A stretch of 64,000 nucleotides of DNA from a virus. A model generated the notes under the pieces. It ran no database searches. It was given only the letters and a program-made list of their open reading frames with translations, and was not told where the DNA came from. Of the stretch, positions 15,014 to 22,536 are shown piece by piece (the stretch's first letter is position 1; each line of letters opens with the position of its first letter). A program made the translations under genes and the position numbers. The stretch is from positions 37,003-101,002 of IMG/VR virus record IMGVR_UViG_3300046012_000505. One strand, 5' to 3'.

Positions 15014-15441
15014 CCCGCCGCGCCATCCGTCGCGGCCTCATCTACGCCGCCATCGTGATCGTGCCGTGGGCCGTCATAGGCGTGGGCTGCGCGATGCTGG
15101 CGGGCTGCGCTGGCGCGCCGCTGACAATCAGCGACGATCCGATGGCGCCGCCGCGTGCTGCCGTCTACCGGGCGATCGGTGAGCGCGACCCGTCGTTCGC
15201 GTTTCCTGCCTGTTACGATCTCGCGTTTGCCGCCTTCGATCGGATGCGCGCAGCGGGCGAGCATCCCATTCTCGTCGCCGCCCTCACCGAGACCGGCGAG
15301 GGTCATATGCTCGTCGAGGCTGACGGGCTGGCTTTTGACAACCGCTACTCGCGTCCGCAGCCGATCGACAGCCTACCCTACCGCTGGATCGAGGCGAGCG
15401 CCGACGGCGTGTCGTGGTTCAAGGCGGGAGTCGTGCAGTGA
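15010..15441 (+). CDS. Membrane-anchored transglutaminase-like cysteine peptidase candidate (143 aa)
   Basis: A GTG start gives a basic N-terminus and hydrophobic segment (IYAAIVIVPWAVIGVGCAMLAGCAG) that could be a signal anchor or lipobox (LAGC). The domain after it has ACYDLAFAAFDRM, GEGHMLVE and LAFDNRY, matching the Cys-His-Asp order of BTLCP (DUF920) transglutaminase-like peptidases, but the protein is shorter than typical. Target unknown; the cell envelope is likely from the anchor. The assignment is by motif only. Confidence 0.55.
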   Translation: MTRRAIRRGLIYAAIVIVPWAVIGVGCAMLAGCAGAPLTISDDPMAPPRAAVYRAIGERDPSFAFPACYDLAFAAFDRMRAAGEHPILVAALTETGEGHMLVEADGLAFDNRYSRPQPIDSLPYRWIEASADGVSWFKAGVVQ

Positions 15442-15566
15442 CCGCCGAGACCCGCGCGATCGTCCGAAACACCCTCGCCTACGTCGCGATCGTGGTTGGT
15501 TCCTGGAGCGCCGTGCTGGCGGTCATCGCGCTGCTTAGGGCGCTGATCGCCGGAGTCGTTCAGTGA
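15438..15566 (+). CDS. Tiny membrane protein (42 aa)
   Basis: The GTG at 15438 overlaps the preceding stop (GTGA), and the stop overlaps the next GTG. VTAETRAIVRNTLAYVAIVV is followed by a hydrophobic helix (WSAVLAVIALLRALIAGVV). Exact coupling on both sides is the main evidence. Confidence 0.5.
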   Translation: MTAETRAIVRNTLAYVAIVVGSWSAVLAVIALLRALIAGVVQ

Positions 15567-15823
15567 AGACCGGACCGCGCCTGTTCTGCGGCATCTACCC
15601 GTGCGGGCTGGTGTTCGCCGATCGCCACGTCGAGGTCGCGGGCGACTACAAGCGCCTCGCGTTCCTGCCCTACCGCACGCTGGTGGTGGAGTTCGAGAAG
15701 GACTGCCCTGCAGCGCTCCGCGCCGAGATCGCGGCCGACATCGCGCGGATGGCGCTGCGGGCCGGCGACGAATTCCAGATCAGCACCAGCGGCCAGACGA
15801 TCATCCTTGGAGGCGGGAAGTGA
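15563..15823 (+). CDS. Hypothetical protein (86 aa)
   Basis: GTG start coupled to the preceding mini-gene. Beta-rich N-terminus (LFCGIYPCGLVFADRHVEVAGD) and a helix (AALRAEIAADIARMAL) near the centre, ending ISTSGQTIILGG. A compact alpha/beta protein of unknown function, in the early operon. Confidence 0.55.
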   Translation: MKTGPRLFCGIYPCGLVFADRHVEVAGDYKRLAFLPYRTLVVEFEKDCPAALRAEIAADIARMALRAGDEFQISTSGQTIILGGGK

Positions 15824-16023
15824 TCGACAACGGCACCCCACCAGCGATCCAAGCCGCGATGGCGCGCCGGCCCAAACTCACCGTCACCGGACTGCCGGGC
15901 CGCAGCGACGACTTCACCGTCTACCCGCTCACGCTGGCCGACGCGGAGAAGATGGCCGAGCGGTACGCCGCGAAGCATCCCGGCTGCAGCGTCACGATCA
16001 CGTCAGCCGGAGCCGCACCATGA
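15820..16023 (+). CDS. Hypothetical protein (67 aa)
   Basis: The GTG at 15820 overlaps the previous stop (GTGA). The middle (KLTVTGLPGRSDDFTVYPLTLADAEKMAERYAAKHPGC) is a predicted strand-helix unit. Unknown function. It ends in an ATGA overlap with the zinc-binding gene. Confidence 0.5.
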   Translation: MIDNGTPPAIQAAMARRPKLTVTGLPGRSDDFTVYPLTLADAEKMAERYAAKHPGCSVTITSAGAAP

Positions 16024-16235
16024 CCGACTTCGCCATCGCGAACGAGCGTCCCGGCGACTGCGCGAAGTGCCACGGCACCGGGCGCTACCGTTGGGGCGGC
16101 CGCACGGTCAACGGGCAGTGGCGCGGCCACGAAGGCGACTGCCATTCGTGCCGGGGAACGGGCCGGCAGACCGAGCAGGATATCCGCCGGAACCGCGCCT
16201 ACAACCGCCGGAAAATTTCCACGATTTCACTCTGA
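16020..16235 (+). CDS. DnaJ-type zinc-ribbon protein (71 aa)
   Basis: Two CxxCxGxG units, CAKCHGTG and CHSCRGTG, are separated by a basic beta hairpin. This is a single zinc module as in the central domain of DnaJ, without a J domain. A second protein of this sort lies at 48718-48909. It probably binds a partner protein or nucleic acid; the function is not known. Confidence 0.7.
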   Translation: MTDFAIANERPGDCAKCHGTGRYRWGGRTVNGQWRGHEGDCHSCRGTGRQTEQDIRRNRAYNRRKISTISL

Positions 16236-16256
16236 CCAGCAGCAGGAGAAACGACC

Positions 16257-16802
16257 ATGCCGAAAATCTACATCGTCCAAGCCGAACACCCCGCTGTGCC
16301 GGGCCGGCCGATCAGCGCCCACGCGACGATGGTGGGTGCACTGGCGCGCGCGCTGGAGCTTGTGAACATCATCCGCGAGGCTGTCGAGTTACCACAAATC
16401 GCCAAGTTGGCAGATGAGGCGGCGCTTGATGCCGCGCTCGCCCAAGTGGCGACCGCTAGCGACTATGCGTTCGACCCCGAGGGTGATGAGGGCGATTTCG
16501 ACGTCTGGATTACCTCGCTCGATTTGCAGGGCGACGCGGAAGCCGTCGCGGTGCCGCGCACGGTATTAGCCGATCTTCTCAAACTTGCGGCCACGGCGCC
16601 GGCCTATGCCACGAGTGGCCAGCAATGGGCCGTTCGGGCGGTATGGGACGCGCGTGGGCTTGAGGGCGCCACGGCCGCGCCAGAGGCGTCCGCTCCGGCG
16701 ACGCGACATTTCGCGCATACCGAGGAATCCTGCCCGTCGAAGCACTGGAACGACGGCGACGACGTTTGCGCCGACTGCGGCGCCGACTTGCAGGGAGCCT
16801 GA
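16257..16802 (+). CDS. Hypothetical protein with C-terminal zinc ribbon (181 aa)
   Basis: Preceded by a GGAG ribosome-binding site. The N-terminal half (MPKIYIVQAEHPAVPGRPIS...) is an alpha/beta region with ALARALELVNIIREAVEL. The C-terminus CPSKHWNDGDDVCADCGADL holds cysteines able to form a ribbon. Unknown function. The C-terminal zinc ribbon in a phage early gene suggests nucleic acid or host protein binding. Confidence 0.55.
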   Translation: MPKIYIVQAEHPAVPGRPISAHATMVGALARALELVNIIREAVELPQIAKLADEAALDAALAQVATASDYAFDPEGDEGDFDVWITSLDLQGDAEAVAVPRTVLADLLKLAATAPAYATSGQQWAVRAVWDARGLEGATAAPEASAPATRHFAHTEESCPSKHWNDGDDVCADCGADLQGA

Positions 16803-16877
16803 CCCTCTCGCCAGCGCGCTCGCCCACCACCGGGCGCGCTGGAATGAAGGCCAGACGACCAGCAGAGGGAGAAGCAG

Positions 16878-17162
16878 ATGAAATCGTTCGCCGACGTGAA
16901 ACGCCGCCTGCAGATCGGCACCGTGCTCGAGTGCGTCGAGAACACCTATCGACCGGAACTGAACGGCACGCGCCGCATCGTCACGAAGGTGCAGGGCAAC
17001 GCGATCCGCTGGCGCAACACAGACGAAGCGCCCGACGCGCGCCCGAGCTGGACGCCGTTTCCGCCCGCCAGCAACACCGCGATCGTCGACGCCGACACTT
17101 TCCAACTCTCACTCAAGCGCGATGGCCACTACGTGCGCCTGCGCTTCATCGACGCCGCCTAA
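16878..17162 (+). CDS. Hypothetical protein (94 aa)
   Basis: MKSFADVKRRLQIGTVLECV... followed by RRIVTKVQGNAIRW and a C-terminal strand LKRDGHYVRLRFIDAA resembles small barrel proteins that occur widely in phages and prophages with no assigned role. A GGGAGAAGCAG ribosome-binding site precedes the ATG. Confidence 0.6.
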   Translation: MKSFADVKRRLQIGTVLECVENTYRPELNGTRRIVTKVQGNAIRWRNTDEAPDARPSWTPFPPASNTAIVDADTFQLSLKRDGHYVRLRFIDAA

Positions 17163-17189
17163 CCAGCAACCCCGAGAACGGAGAGACAG

Positions 17190-17624
17190 ATGAGCAAATT
17201 CCACGTCCACCTATACGCGACCGTTCGCGTCAAGATGTGCGACGTCGAAGCCGCCGACCAAGGCGCGGCCGTGCGCGAGGCTGTGCGCCTGTTCGATGGC
17301 GATGCGACCTTCAGCCGGTTCAACGAGAACGTCGCCTATGCCGACGAGATTACCGCCGCGCTAGTCGACACCGTCGGGGACGAACAATTCTCCGAGAGCC
17401 GCACCTACACGCCCGATGGCGAGCCGGACAGTGGAGCGGCACGTAGGATCGACGCCGCCACGGTCGCGGAGGCAATCACCGTCCTGCGCCGCCTGCACGC
17501 CACCCTTGAGGGAGAGTGGGCCGACCCCGCCGCCTACGGCATGCCGATCGAGAACCCCGACCACAACCACCACGACGACATGATGGCGCTGCGTGGCGTC
17601 ATAGCCAAGCTCCCCTCGCCCTGA
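17190..17624 (+). CDS. Hypothetical protein (144 aa)
   Basis: MSKFHVHLYATVRVKMCDVEAADQ continues with HVHLYATVRVKM-type strands often seen in a phage family with an ADQGAAVREAV helix (a DpnD/PcfM-like fold is possible). A second half (ATVAEAITVLRRLHATLEGEW) is helical. Preceded by a GGAGAGACAG ribosome-binding site. No firm function. Confidence 0.55.
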   Translation: MSKFHVHLYATVRVKMCDVEAADQGAAVREAVRLFDGDATFSRFNENVAYADEITAALVDTVGDEQFSESRTYTPDGEPDSGAARRIDAATVAEAITVLRRLHATLEGEWADPAAYGMPIENPDHNHHDDMMALRGVIAKLPSP

Positions 17625-17699
17625 TCGCAGCTAGAGCGCCGGCACCACGCGCCGACGCTCACTGCTGCAATCGGCAGCGTCATCAACCGGAGACCTACC

Positions 17700-18143
17700 A
17701 TGTCGAACGTGAAACTGAAGAACGAACTCACCCGCCAGATCAACAGCGCAATCGCCAGCGGCGTATTCGCCCGGCTGTGCGGCGGGCTGCCCGGCCTCGA
17801 GGTCTCCACCGCGCTGAAGGACGGCGCCATCGGCATCGACATCGAGCGGTCGCCGGTCGACCTCGTGAGCCATGACGTACTCGAGCCGAGCGATCACGGC
17901 TACGTCTACAAGATCACCTTTGCCGACGACAGCACGCCCGAGGGCGCCGCGATCAAGGCGGCACTCCGCGAAATCGCCGAGCGGGTCATCCAGCGGCACG
18001 CGCGCTACCGGATCCACGTCACCGGCCGCTGCATGGGGCAGCAAGTCGACAGGATGCGCGCAGGCCAGTCCGTCGAGACGGTCACGGTCCCGCCAGCCGC
18101 GATCGTCGCGGCGCCGGCAGCCGACCTGTTCGCCGCGCTCTGA
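17700..18143 (+). CDS. Hypothetical protein (147 aa)
   Basis: MSNVKLKNELTRQINSAIASGVFARL... is an alpha/beta protein (GAIGIDIERSPVDLVSHDVLEPSDHGYVYKITFADD). Well-spaced ribosome-binding site (GGAGACCTACC). No recognised family. Confidence 0.55.
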   Translation: MSNVKLKNELTRQINSAIASGVFARLCGGLPGLEVSTALKDGAIGIDIERSPVDLVSHDVLEPSDHGYVYKITFADDSTPEGAAIKAALREIAERVIQRHARYRIHVTGRCMGQQVDRMRAGQSVETVTVPPAAIVAAPAADLFAAL

Positions 18144-18213
18144 CGCACTGCGAGCGGCAGGGGTCGCACCCGGCCGCTCCGATGTGCACCAGACCAGAAG
18201 AAGGGGAGACACG

Positions 18214-18483
18214 ATGACCAAGCACACCGCCGAGCCGTGGACGGCAACCGATATCGGCACGCTTCACGGCAAGGATAGCCAATTCATAGCCGAGCTAGGT
18301 GGCATGCGGGCCGAGGCGGATCTGCGCCGCATCGCCGCTTGCGTCAACGCCTGCGCCGGCATTTCCACGCAACAACTGGAAGCGTTCGCCTTCGTCATGA
18401 GGCCCGGGAGTGACAGACCGTTCGATCGCCTGGCGACAAAAGAGGCGTGGCGCAAACTGCGCGTCGCCCAGGCCACCCCATGA
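18214..18483 (+). CDS. Hypothetical protein (89 aa)
   Basis: ATG at 18214 after GGGGAGAC. MTKHTAEPWTATDIGTLHGKDSQFIAELGG..RRIAACVNACAGI is the typical pattern of a common short phage family (TPEPW...DA.RIVACVNACAGI) of unknown function. The C-terminal part (FDRLATKEAWRKLRVAQATP) is less conserved. Coupled to the following ORF by ATGA. Confidence 0.6.
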   Translation: MTKHTAEPWTATDIGTLHGKDSQFIAELGGMRAEADLRRIAACVNACAGISTQQLEAFAFVMRPGSDRPFDRLATKEAWRKLRVAQATP

Positions 18484-18641
18484 CCCGCAAACCCGTCATC
18501 TACAACGGCCGGCCGATCGGCGAGGCGTCGACTTGGCGCGAGGTCGACGAGCTTATCGCCGAGCAGGGCCGCCCGATGTCCGGCGGCGATCGAGTGTCCG
18601 AGGGACCGGACGGATTTCACATCGAGACGAGGAGGAAATAG
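18480..18641 (+). CDS. Small hypothetical protein (53 aa)
   Basis: The ATG overlaps the preceding stop (ATGA). MTRKPVIYNGRPIGEASTWREVDELIAEQG is a short strand-helix protein; no family recognised. Ends 2 nt before the next ATG, which sits behind a GGAGGAA site inside this gene. Confidence 0.5.
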   Translation: MTRKPVIYNGRPIGEASTWREVDELIAEQGRPMSGGDRVSEGPDGFHIETRRK

Positions 18642-18643
18642 CC

Positions 18644-19174
18644 ATGTCAGACCGTAGCAGCGCCAGCATCGACATCGGCGGGAAACTTGCCGCCGACAAG
18701 ATCGACGAACTCGCCGACGCCATCGAGAGCGAGGGAGTCGGACTCGATTGGGGCGAGTATCTCGACGCCGCCGGCGCGCGTGCCGCAATCGTCGACGCGT
18801 TCACCAGCAAGGGACCGCTGCGCCTCATGGCGAACGAGGTACGCGGCGGCGCGTTCGAGTCGCTGGAATCCATCTGCCGCGAACTCGGCCTCACCTACTG
18901 CCGAGGCGACGACGGGCGCTACACATGGACGGCCAGCCTCGTCTACTGGGAGCCGGGATTTGCCGAGCCGCAGGAATGGAACGGCACCGTCGACAACCAC
19001 ACCCCGCAACTCGACGCCTGGAAAATCCGCAAACTACTCGGCCCGCAGTGCGACAACATCGCTGCCCTGCGCGCCGAACTCGACCTGATGGACAAAGCCG
19101 AGAAGTTCGCCATCCCGCTCGTGATTGAGGGCGATATCGTTGAGCCGGCCGACGACGAGGCGACGGCGCAATGA
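18644..19174 (+). CDS. Hypothetical protein (176 aa)
   Basis: A strong GAGGAGGAAA site precedes the ATG at 18644. The middle region (LMANEVRGGAFESLESICRELGLTYCRGDDGRYTWTASLVYWEPG) resembles a phage/plasmid protein family of unknown function. The C-terminus is helical and acidic. Coupled by ATGA to the HTH gene. Confidence 0.6.
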   Translation: MSDRSSASIDIGGKLAADKIDELADAIESEGVGLDWGEYLDAAGARAAIVDAFTSKGPLRLMANEVRGGAFESLESICRELGLTYCRGDDGRYTWTASLVYWEPGFAEPQEWNGTVDNHTPQLDAWKIRKLLGPQCDNIAALRAELDLMDKAEKFAIPLVIEGDIVEPADDEATAQ

Positions 19175-19365
19175 CCGGCGCCGACATGTGCGCGTGGAGA
19201 ACCCGTCTCGCGCTGCGCCAGGAGGACGCCGCGTCGCTCATCGGCTGCTCCAGCCGCCGGCTACGCAGCTACGAGCACGACGACGCGATTATCCCGAGGA
19301 AGATCGAACTCGCGTGTGAGGCGATCGAGGCACGTTTAACGAGGGGGAATGAAAATGCAGCGTGA
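19171..19365 (+). CDS. Short HTH protein preceding the methyltransferase (64 aa)
   Basis: WRTRLALRQEDAASLIGCSSRRLRSYEHDDAIIPRKIELAC is an XRE-like helix-turn-helix with little else. It overlaps the methyltransferase start by 17 nt, so the two are co-translated. Such a small HTH next to a methylase is reminiscent of controller proteins of restriction-modification loci, although no restriction endonuclease is seen. Confidence 0.7.
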   Translation: MTGADMCAWRTRLALRQEDAASLIGCSSRRLRSYEHDDAIIPRKIELACEAIEARLTRGNENAA

Positions 19366-22036
19366 GATCGAGGTCGACAACTTCGCGGGCGGCGGCGGCG
19401 CGTCCACTGGCATCGAGATGGCGACAGGGCGCCCGATCGCCATCGCGGTGAACCACGACGAAGAAGCCATCGCGATGCACGCCGCCAATCATCCCGACAC
19501 GGAACATATGTGCCAGTCCGTGTGGCGCGCTGATCCCCGCGACGTGGCGCGCGGGCGCCCCGTCGGCCTCGCGTGGTTCTCGCCCGATTGCTTTCCAGCC
19601 GGCACAATGGTTCTGACGCGCGACGGCTACCGCGCGATCGAGGAGATTCAAGCCGGCGACGAAGTGCTCACGCACAGGCTGCGCTGGAAAAAAGTCACCG
19701 AGACGCACCAAACCACCAAGCCTGTGCTGACGCTACGCGGGCACGGCCATCCAGGCTTGACCGTGAGCCATGAGCATCCGTTCTATGCGCGCCAGCGACC
19801 GGCGCCGGTTTGGAACAATGATCGCCGGTCTTACGAGTGGAATTTGAACGAGCCGAGATGGGCGCCAGCATCGATGCTGGATCGCGGATGGTACTGGGGC
19901 ACGCCGCGCCAGTTTCCCCCGTCAGAAGCTCCCGCCGTTGGCGGCCGCGGAATGATGGTCGACGAAAGCCTGATGTGGCTCGCCGGCCGCTATCTCGGCG
20001 ATGGCTGGTCTCGCATCACAGAAACGCGCGCCGAACTTGTCATAATCTGCGGCAAGCATGAGCATCAAACCCTCCGCGCGACGCTGGAGGCATGGCCGCG
20101 CCAGGGTTACCGTGCGGGACACAACGAACTTGCATGGCATTGGCGCGAGGTCGAGACCGCCTATCAGGGATCAACCAATCATCGCGGCCTTGTCGAGTGG
20201 CTACGCTCGCACTTCGGTCACGGGGCCGGCACGAAGACCGTGCCAGCATGGGCCTTGGGTCTATCCGACCACCTGCGCCGCGCTCTGCTGCAAGGCTACC
20301 TCAGCGCCGACGGCAACCGCGATCACGCCAAGGCTTTCGTCGAGTGCAACACAATCTCTAAAGCTCTCGCCTTCGGCATCAAGGCGCTGGCTAATAGCCT
20401 GGGTCACACCGCAGGAATCTATCTCAACAGCAATAACACCACTACCATCGAGGGCCGCATTGTCTCGGCGCAACCGATTTACAAGCTGCGCTGGCGGGAT
20501 GAAGTCTCGGCACTTCACGAGCAGACGCGCACCGAGAACGGCATCGAATGGTGTCCCATCCGTGAGCAGTCTGACACGGGGCAATCAGCCACGGTCTATA
20601 ACATCGGCGTTGAGGACGACGAGAGCTATATCGTCGAGGGGATCATCGTCCACAACTGCAAGCACTTCTCCAAGGCGAAGGGCAGTCAGCCCGTCAAGCG
20701 CAACATCCGCGACCTCGCCTGGGTGGTGATCCATTGGGCGAAGCTCGTGCAGCCGCGCATCATCATGCTGGAGAACGTCGAGGAATTCCGCGATTGGGGT
20801 CCGCTGATCGAGGGCGTCGACGGTAAGATGGTTCCCTGCCCGCTCCGCAAGGGGCTGACCTATCGCCGCTGGAAACGGGAGTTGGTGAAGCTCGGATACC
20901 GCGTCGAGGACCGCGAGCTACGCGCCTGCGACTACGGTGCGCCGACCATCCGCAAGCGCCTGTTCGTCATCGCGCGGCGCGACGGCCTGCCGATCATTTG
21001 GCCGGCGCCTACGCACGCCCCTCTTCGGCTAAGCCAGGATGGCATCGTTACGGAGTGGGCACGCGGACATGGCCTGACACTTAAGGACATCCAAAACCTC
21101 AAGCCGTACCGCACCGCGGCAGACTGCATCGACTGGTCTATTCCTTGCCCGTCGATCTTCGAGCGCGATCGCCCGCTGGCCGAGAACACCATGCGGCGTA
21201 TCGCGGCAGGCATCAAACGCTACGTGATCGACGCGGCCACGCCATTCATCGTGCCGGTGACGCACCACGGCGACAGCCGAGTCCACGGCATCGACGAGCC
21301 GCTCCGTACCGTGACCACGGCACCCCGAGGCGAACACGCCCTGGTGACGCCGTTCATCGCCCCGCGCTACGGCGAGCGCCCGGGCCAGGAGCCGCGCACC
21401 CACGCCGCCGACAAGCCGATCCCGACCATCGTTCCGACCGCGAACGGCGCCCGGCTAGTCGCGGCGTTCATGGCGCAGCACAATACCGGGATGGTAGGCC
21501 ACCCGATGACCAAGCCTCTCTCCACCATCATCCAACGCGGAACGACGCAGGGTCTCGTGACGTCCAACCTCGTCAAGCTGCGCGGCACCTGCAAGGACGG
21601 CCAGCCAGTCGACGAGCCGGCGCCGACGATCACCGCCGGCGGATGGCACATCGGCGAAGTCCGCGCCTTCCTCATCAAGTATTTCGGCACCGACCAGGAT
21701 CCGCGCCTGGAGGAGCCGATGCACACCGTCACGACGCGCGACCGCTTCGGCCTCGTCACCGTGGCCGGCGAGGAATACCAGATTGTCGACATTGGGATGC
21801 GGATGCTGACCCCGCGCGAGCTTTTCCGGGCGCAGGGCTTCCCGGAATCGTACATCATCGATCCGATGTTCAACGGAAAGCCCCTGACGAAGACATCCCA
21901 GGTCCGCTGCTGCGGCAACTCTGTCTGTCCGCCGCTGTCCGAGGCGCTTGTCCGGGCGAATTACGTGCCCGATCAGGTCGCGCCGACGCGGCGCCGTCCA
22001 GCCGCCGTCCAGCCTGTCGTCGCGGCGCTGTTCTGA
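19349..22036 (+). CDS. Cytosine-C5 DNA methyltransferase interrupted by an intein (895 aa)
   Basis: Motif I is EVDNFAGGGGASTGIEMA (8-25). Motif IV is WFSPDC, split by the intein and continued after it by KHFSKAKG. Motif VI is ENVEEF (475-480), motif VIII APTIRKRLFVIARR, and motif X GNSVCPPLSEALVRA. The host protein without intein is 539 aa. The target-recognition part has five related ~35-residue units with an EPLRTVTT-type motif. It likely modifies phage DNA to evade restriction. Start at 19349, or the ATG at 19355, which is better spaced from GAGGGGG. Confidence 0.93.
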   Translation: MKMQREIEVDNFAGGGGASTGIEMATGRPIAIAVNHDEEAIAMHAANHPDTEHMCQSVWRADPRDVARGRPVGLAWFSPDCFPAGTMVLTRDGYRAIEEIQAGDEVLTHRLRWKKVTETHQTTKPVLTLRGHGHPGLTVSHEHPFYARQRPAPVWNNDRRSYEWNLNEPRWAPASMLDRGWYWGTPRQFPPSEAPAVGGRGMMVDESLMWLAGRYLGDGWSRITETRAELVIICGKHEHQTLRATLEAWPRQGYRAGHNELAWHWREVETAYQGSTNHRGLVEWLRSHFGHGAGTKTVPAWALGLSDHLRRALLQGYLSADGNRDHAKAFVECNTISKALAFGIKALANSLGHTAGIYLNSNNTTTIEGRIVSAQPIYKLRWRDEVSALHEQTRTENGIEWCPIREQSDTGQSATVYNIGVEDDESYIVEGIIVHNCKHFSKAKGSQPVKRNIRDLAWVVIHWAKLVQPRIIMLENVEEFRDWGPLIEGVDGKMVPCPLRKGLTYRRWKRELVKLGYRVEDRELRACDYGAPTIRKRLFVIARRDGLPIIWPAPTHAPLRLSQDGIVTEWARGHGLTLKDIQNLKPYRTAADCIDWSIPCPSIFERDRPLAENTMRRIAAGIKRYVIDAATPFIVPVTHHGDSRVHGIDEPLRTVTTAPRGEHALVTPFIAPRYGERPGQEPRTHAADKPIPTIVPTANGARLVAAFMAQHNTGMVGHPMTKPLSTIIQRGTTQGLVTSNLVKLRGTCKDGQPVDEPAPTITAGGWHIGEVRAFLIKYFGTDQDPRLEEPMHTVTTRDRFGLVTVAGEEYQIVDIGMRMLTPRELFRAQGFPESYIIDPMFNGKPLTKTSQVRCCGNSVCPPLSEALVRANYVPDQVAPTRRRPAAVQPVVAALF
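19589..20656 (+). mobile_element. LAGLIDADG-type intein at the catalytic cysteine (356 aa)
   Basis: The insert runs from Cys81 (CFPAGTMVLTRDGYRAIEEI, block A) to the C-terminal VEGIIVHN (block G, His-Asn), with the next residue Cys437 as the +1 nucleophile. It carries two endonuclease dodecapeptides, LAGRYLGDGW (211-220) and LLQGYLSADG (313-322). Block B (LTVSHEHPFYA) is present. Intein splicing joins SPD to CKHFS, recreating the methylase catalytic cysteine. The reading frame is intact throughout, so homing and splicing activity look preserved. Confidence 0.92.
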
Positions 22037-22089
22037 GTATCGAGAGAAACCGCACCAAGCACTTTTTTCAATTATTTTTCGCTAATGAA

Positions 22090-22120
22090 ATCAAGGGGCA
22101 CGATTCAAAAAACCCTTGAT
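22090..22120. repeat. Inverted repeat after the methyltransferase
   Basis: ATCAAGGG (22090-22097) and CCCTTGAT (22113-22120) form a perfect 8-bp inverted repeat with a 15-nt A-rich loop. It lies in the gap between the methylase stop and the next promoter. It may act as a protein-binding site or weak terminator; no T-tract follows. Confidence 0.4.
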
Positions 22121-22155
22121 ATTGGCCTGTTTCTGCAATTTCCGAAAACTCGATA

Positions 22156-22196
22156 TGCTACAATAGCACTGTCAGCCGGTGGAACGGCTGGCAGTG
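22156..22196 (+). promoter_or_regulatory. Extended -10 promoter with hairpin at the transcript 5' end
   Basis: TGC-TACAAT (22156-22164) is an extended -10 element; the -35 is poor. The expected start falls at about 22171, inside a 12-bp stem CACTGTCAGCCG / CGGCTGGCAGTG (22167-22196, one G-T pair, 6-nt loop GTGGAA). The message for the Cys-rich gene would begin with a stable 5' hairpin, which typically stabilises RNA. Confidence 0.45.
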
Positions 22197-22219
22197 TCGA
22201 AAGCAAGATGGAGATGAAA

Positions 22220-22504
22220 ATGGGTTGGATTATGTTGCCGAAACCCGGAGCGAAAGATGGACCTTGCAAGGGGAATTGTAAACACCTCGATTGCAAGGCG
22301 ACGAAGCAGGAGGCCGAATGCCTCTGCACGCATTGTCAGAAGCCGATCGGCTTCGAGACGAAGTTCTATATCGACCGCCCGGAGTCGGGCATCAGCGTCG
22401 TCGGCCAGCGCATCTACTCGCACTTCCTCTGCGCGATCAAAGCCGCCGACGAGAGGCGCAAGAAACTTCCGCCGCTCGACCTCGGCCATCTAGGCGCTAT
22501 GTAA
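22220..22504 (+). CDS. Cys-rich small protein (94 aa)
   Basis: The third ATG (22220) is best spaced from GGAG; ATGs at 22208 and 22214 are in frame. KGNCKHLDCKATKQEAEC-L-CTHCQKPIG contains at least six cysteines in CxxC/CxxxxC patterns, then YSHFLCAIKAADERRKK. Probably a zinc-binding protein. Ends convergently with the leftward operon at a GC-rich hairpin. Confidence 0.7.
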   Translation: MGWIMLPKPGAKDGPCKGNCKHLDCKATKQEAECLCTHCQKPIGFETKFYIDRPESGISVVGQRIYSHFLCAIKAADERRKKLPPLDLGHLGAM

Positions 22505-22510
22505 TCGGCT

Positions 22511-22536
22511 GGCCGCGCTCCTAACCGGGCGCGGCC
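22511..22536. terminator. GC-rich hairpin between convergent genes
   Basis: GGCCGCGC (22511-22518) and GCGCGGCC (22529-22536) form a perfect 8-bp stem over a 10-nt loop at the convergent ends of a rightward and a leftward gene. There is no following T-run on either side, so it may be a weak or factor-assisted bidirectional terminator. Confidence 0.4.

Noticed and set aside
19171-22036. Complete restriction-modification system (controller plus methylase)
   Set aside because: A short HTH precedes the methylase, but no restriction endonuclease gene is adjacent; an orphan phage methylase fits better.
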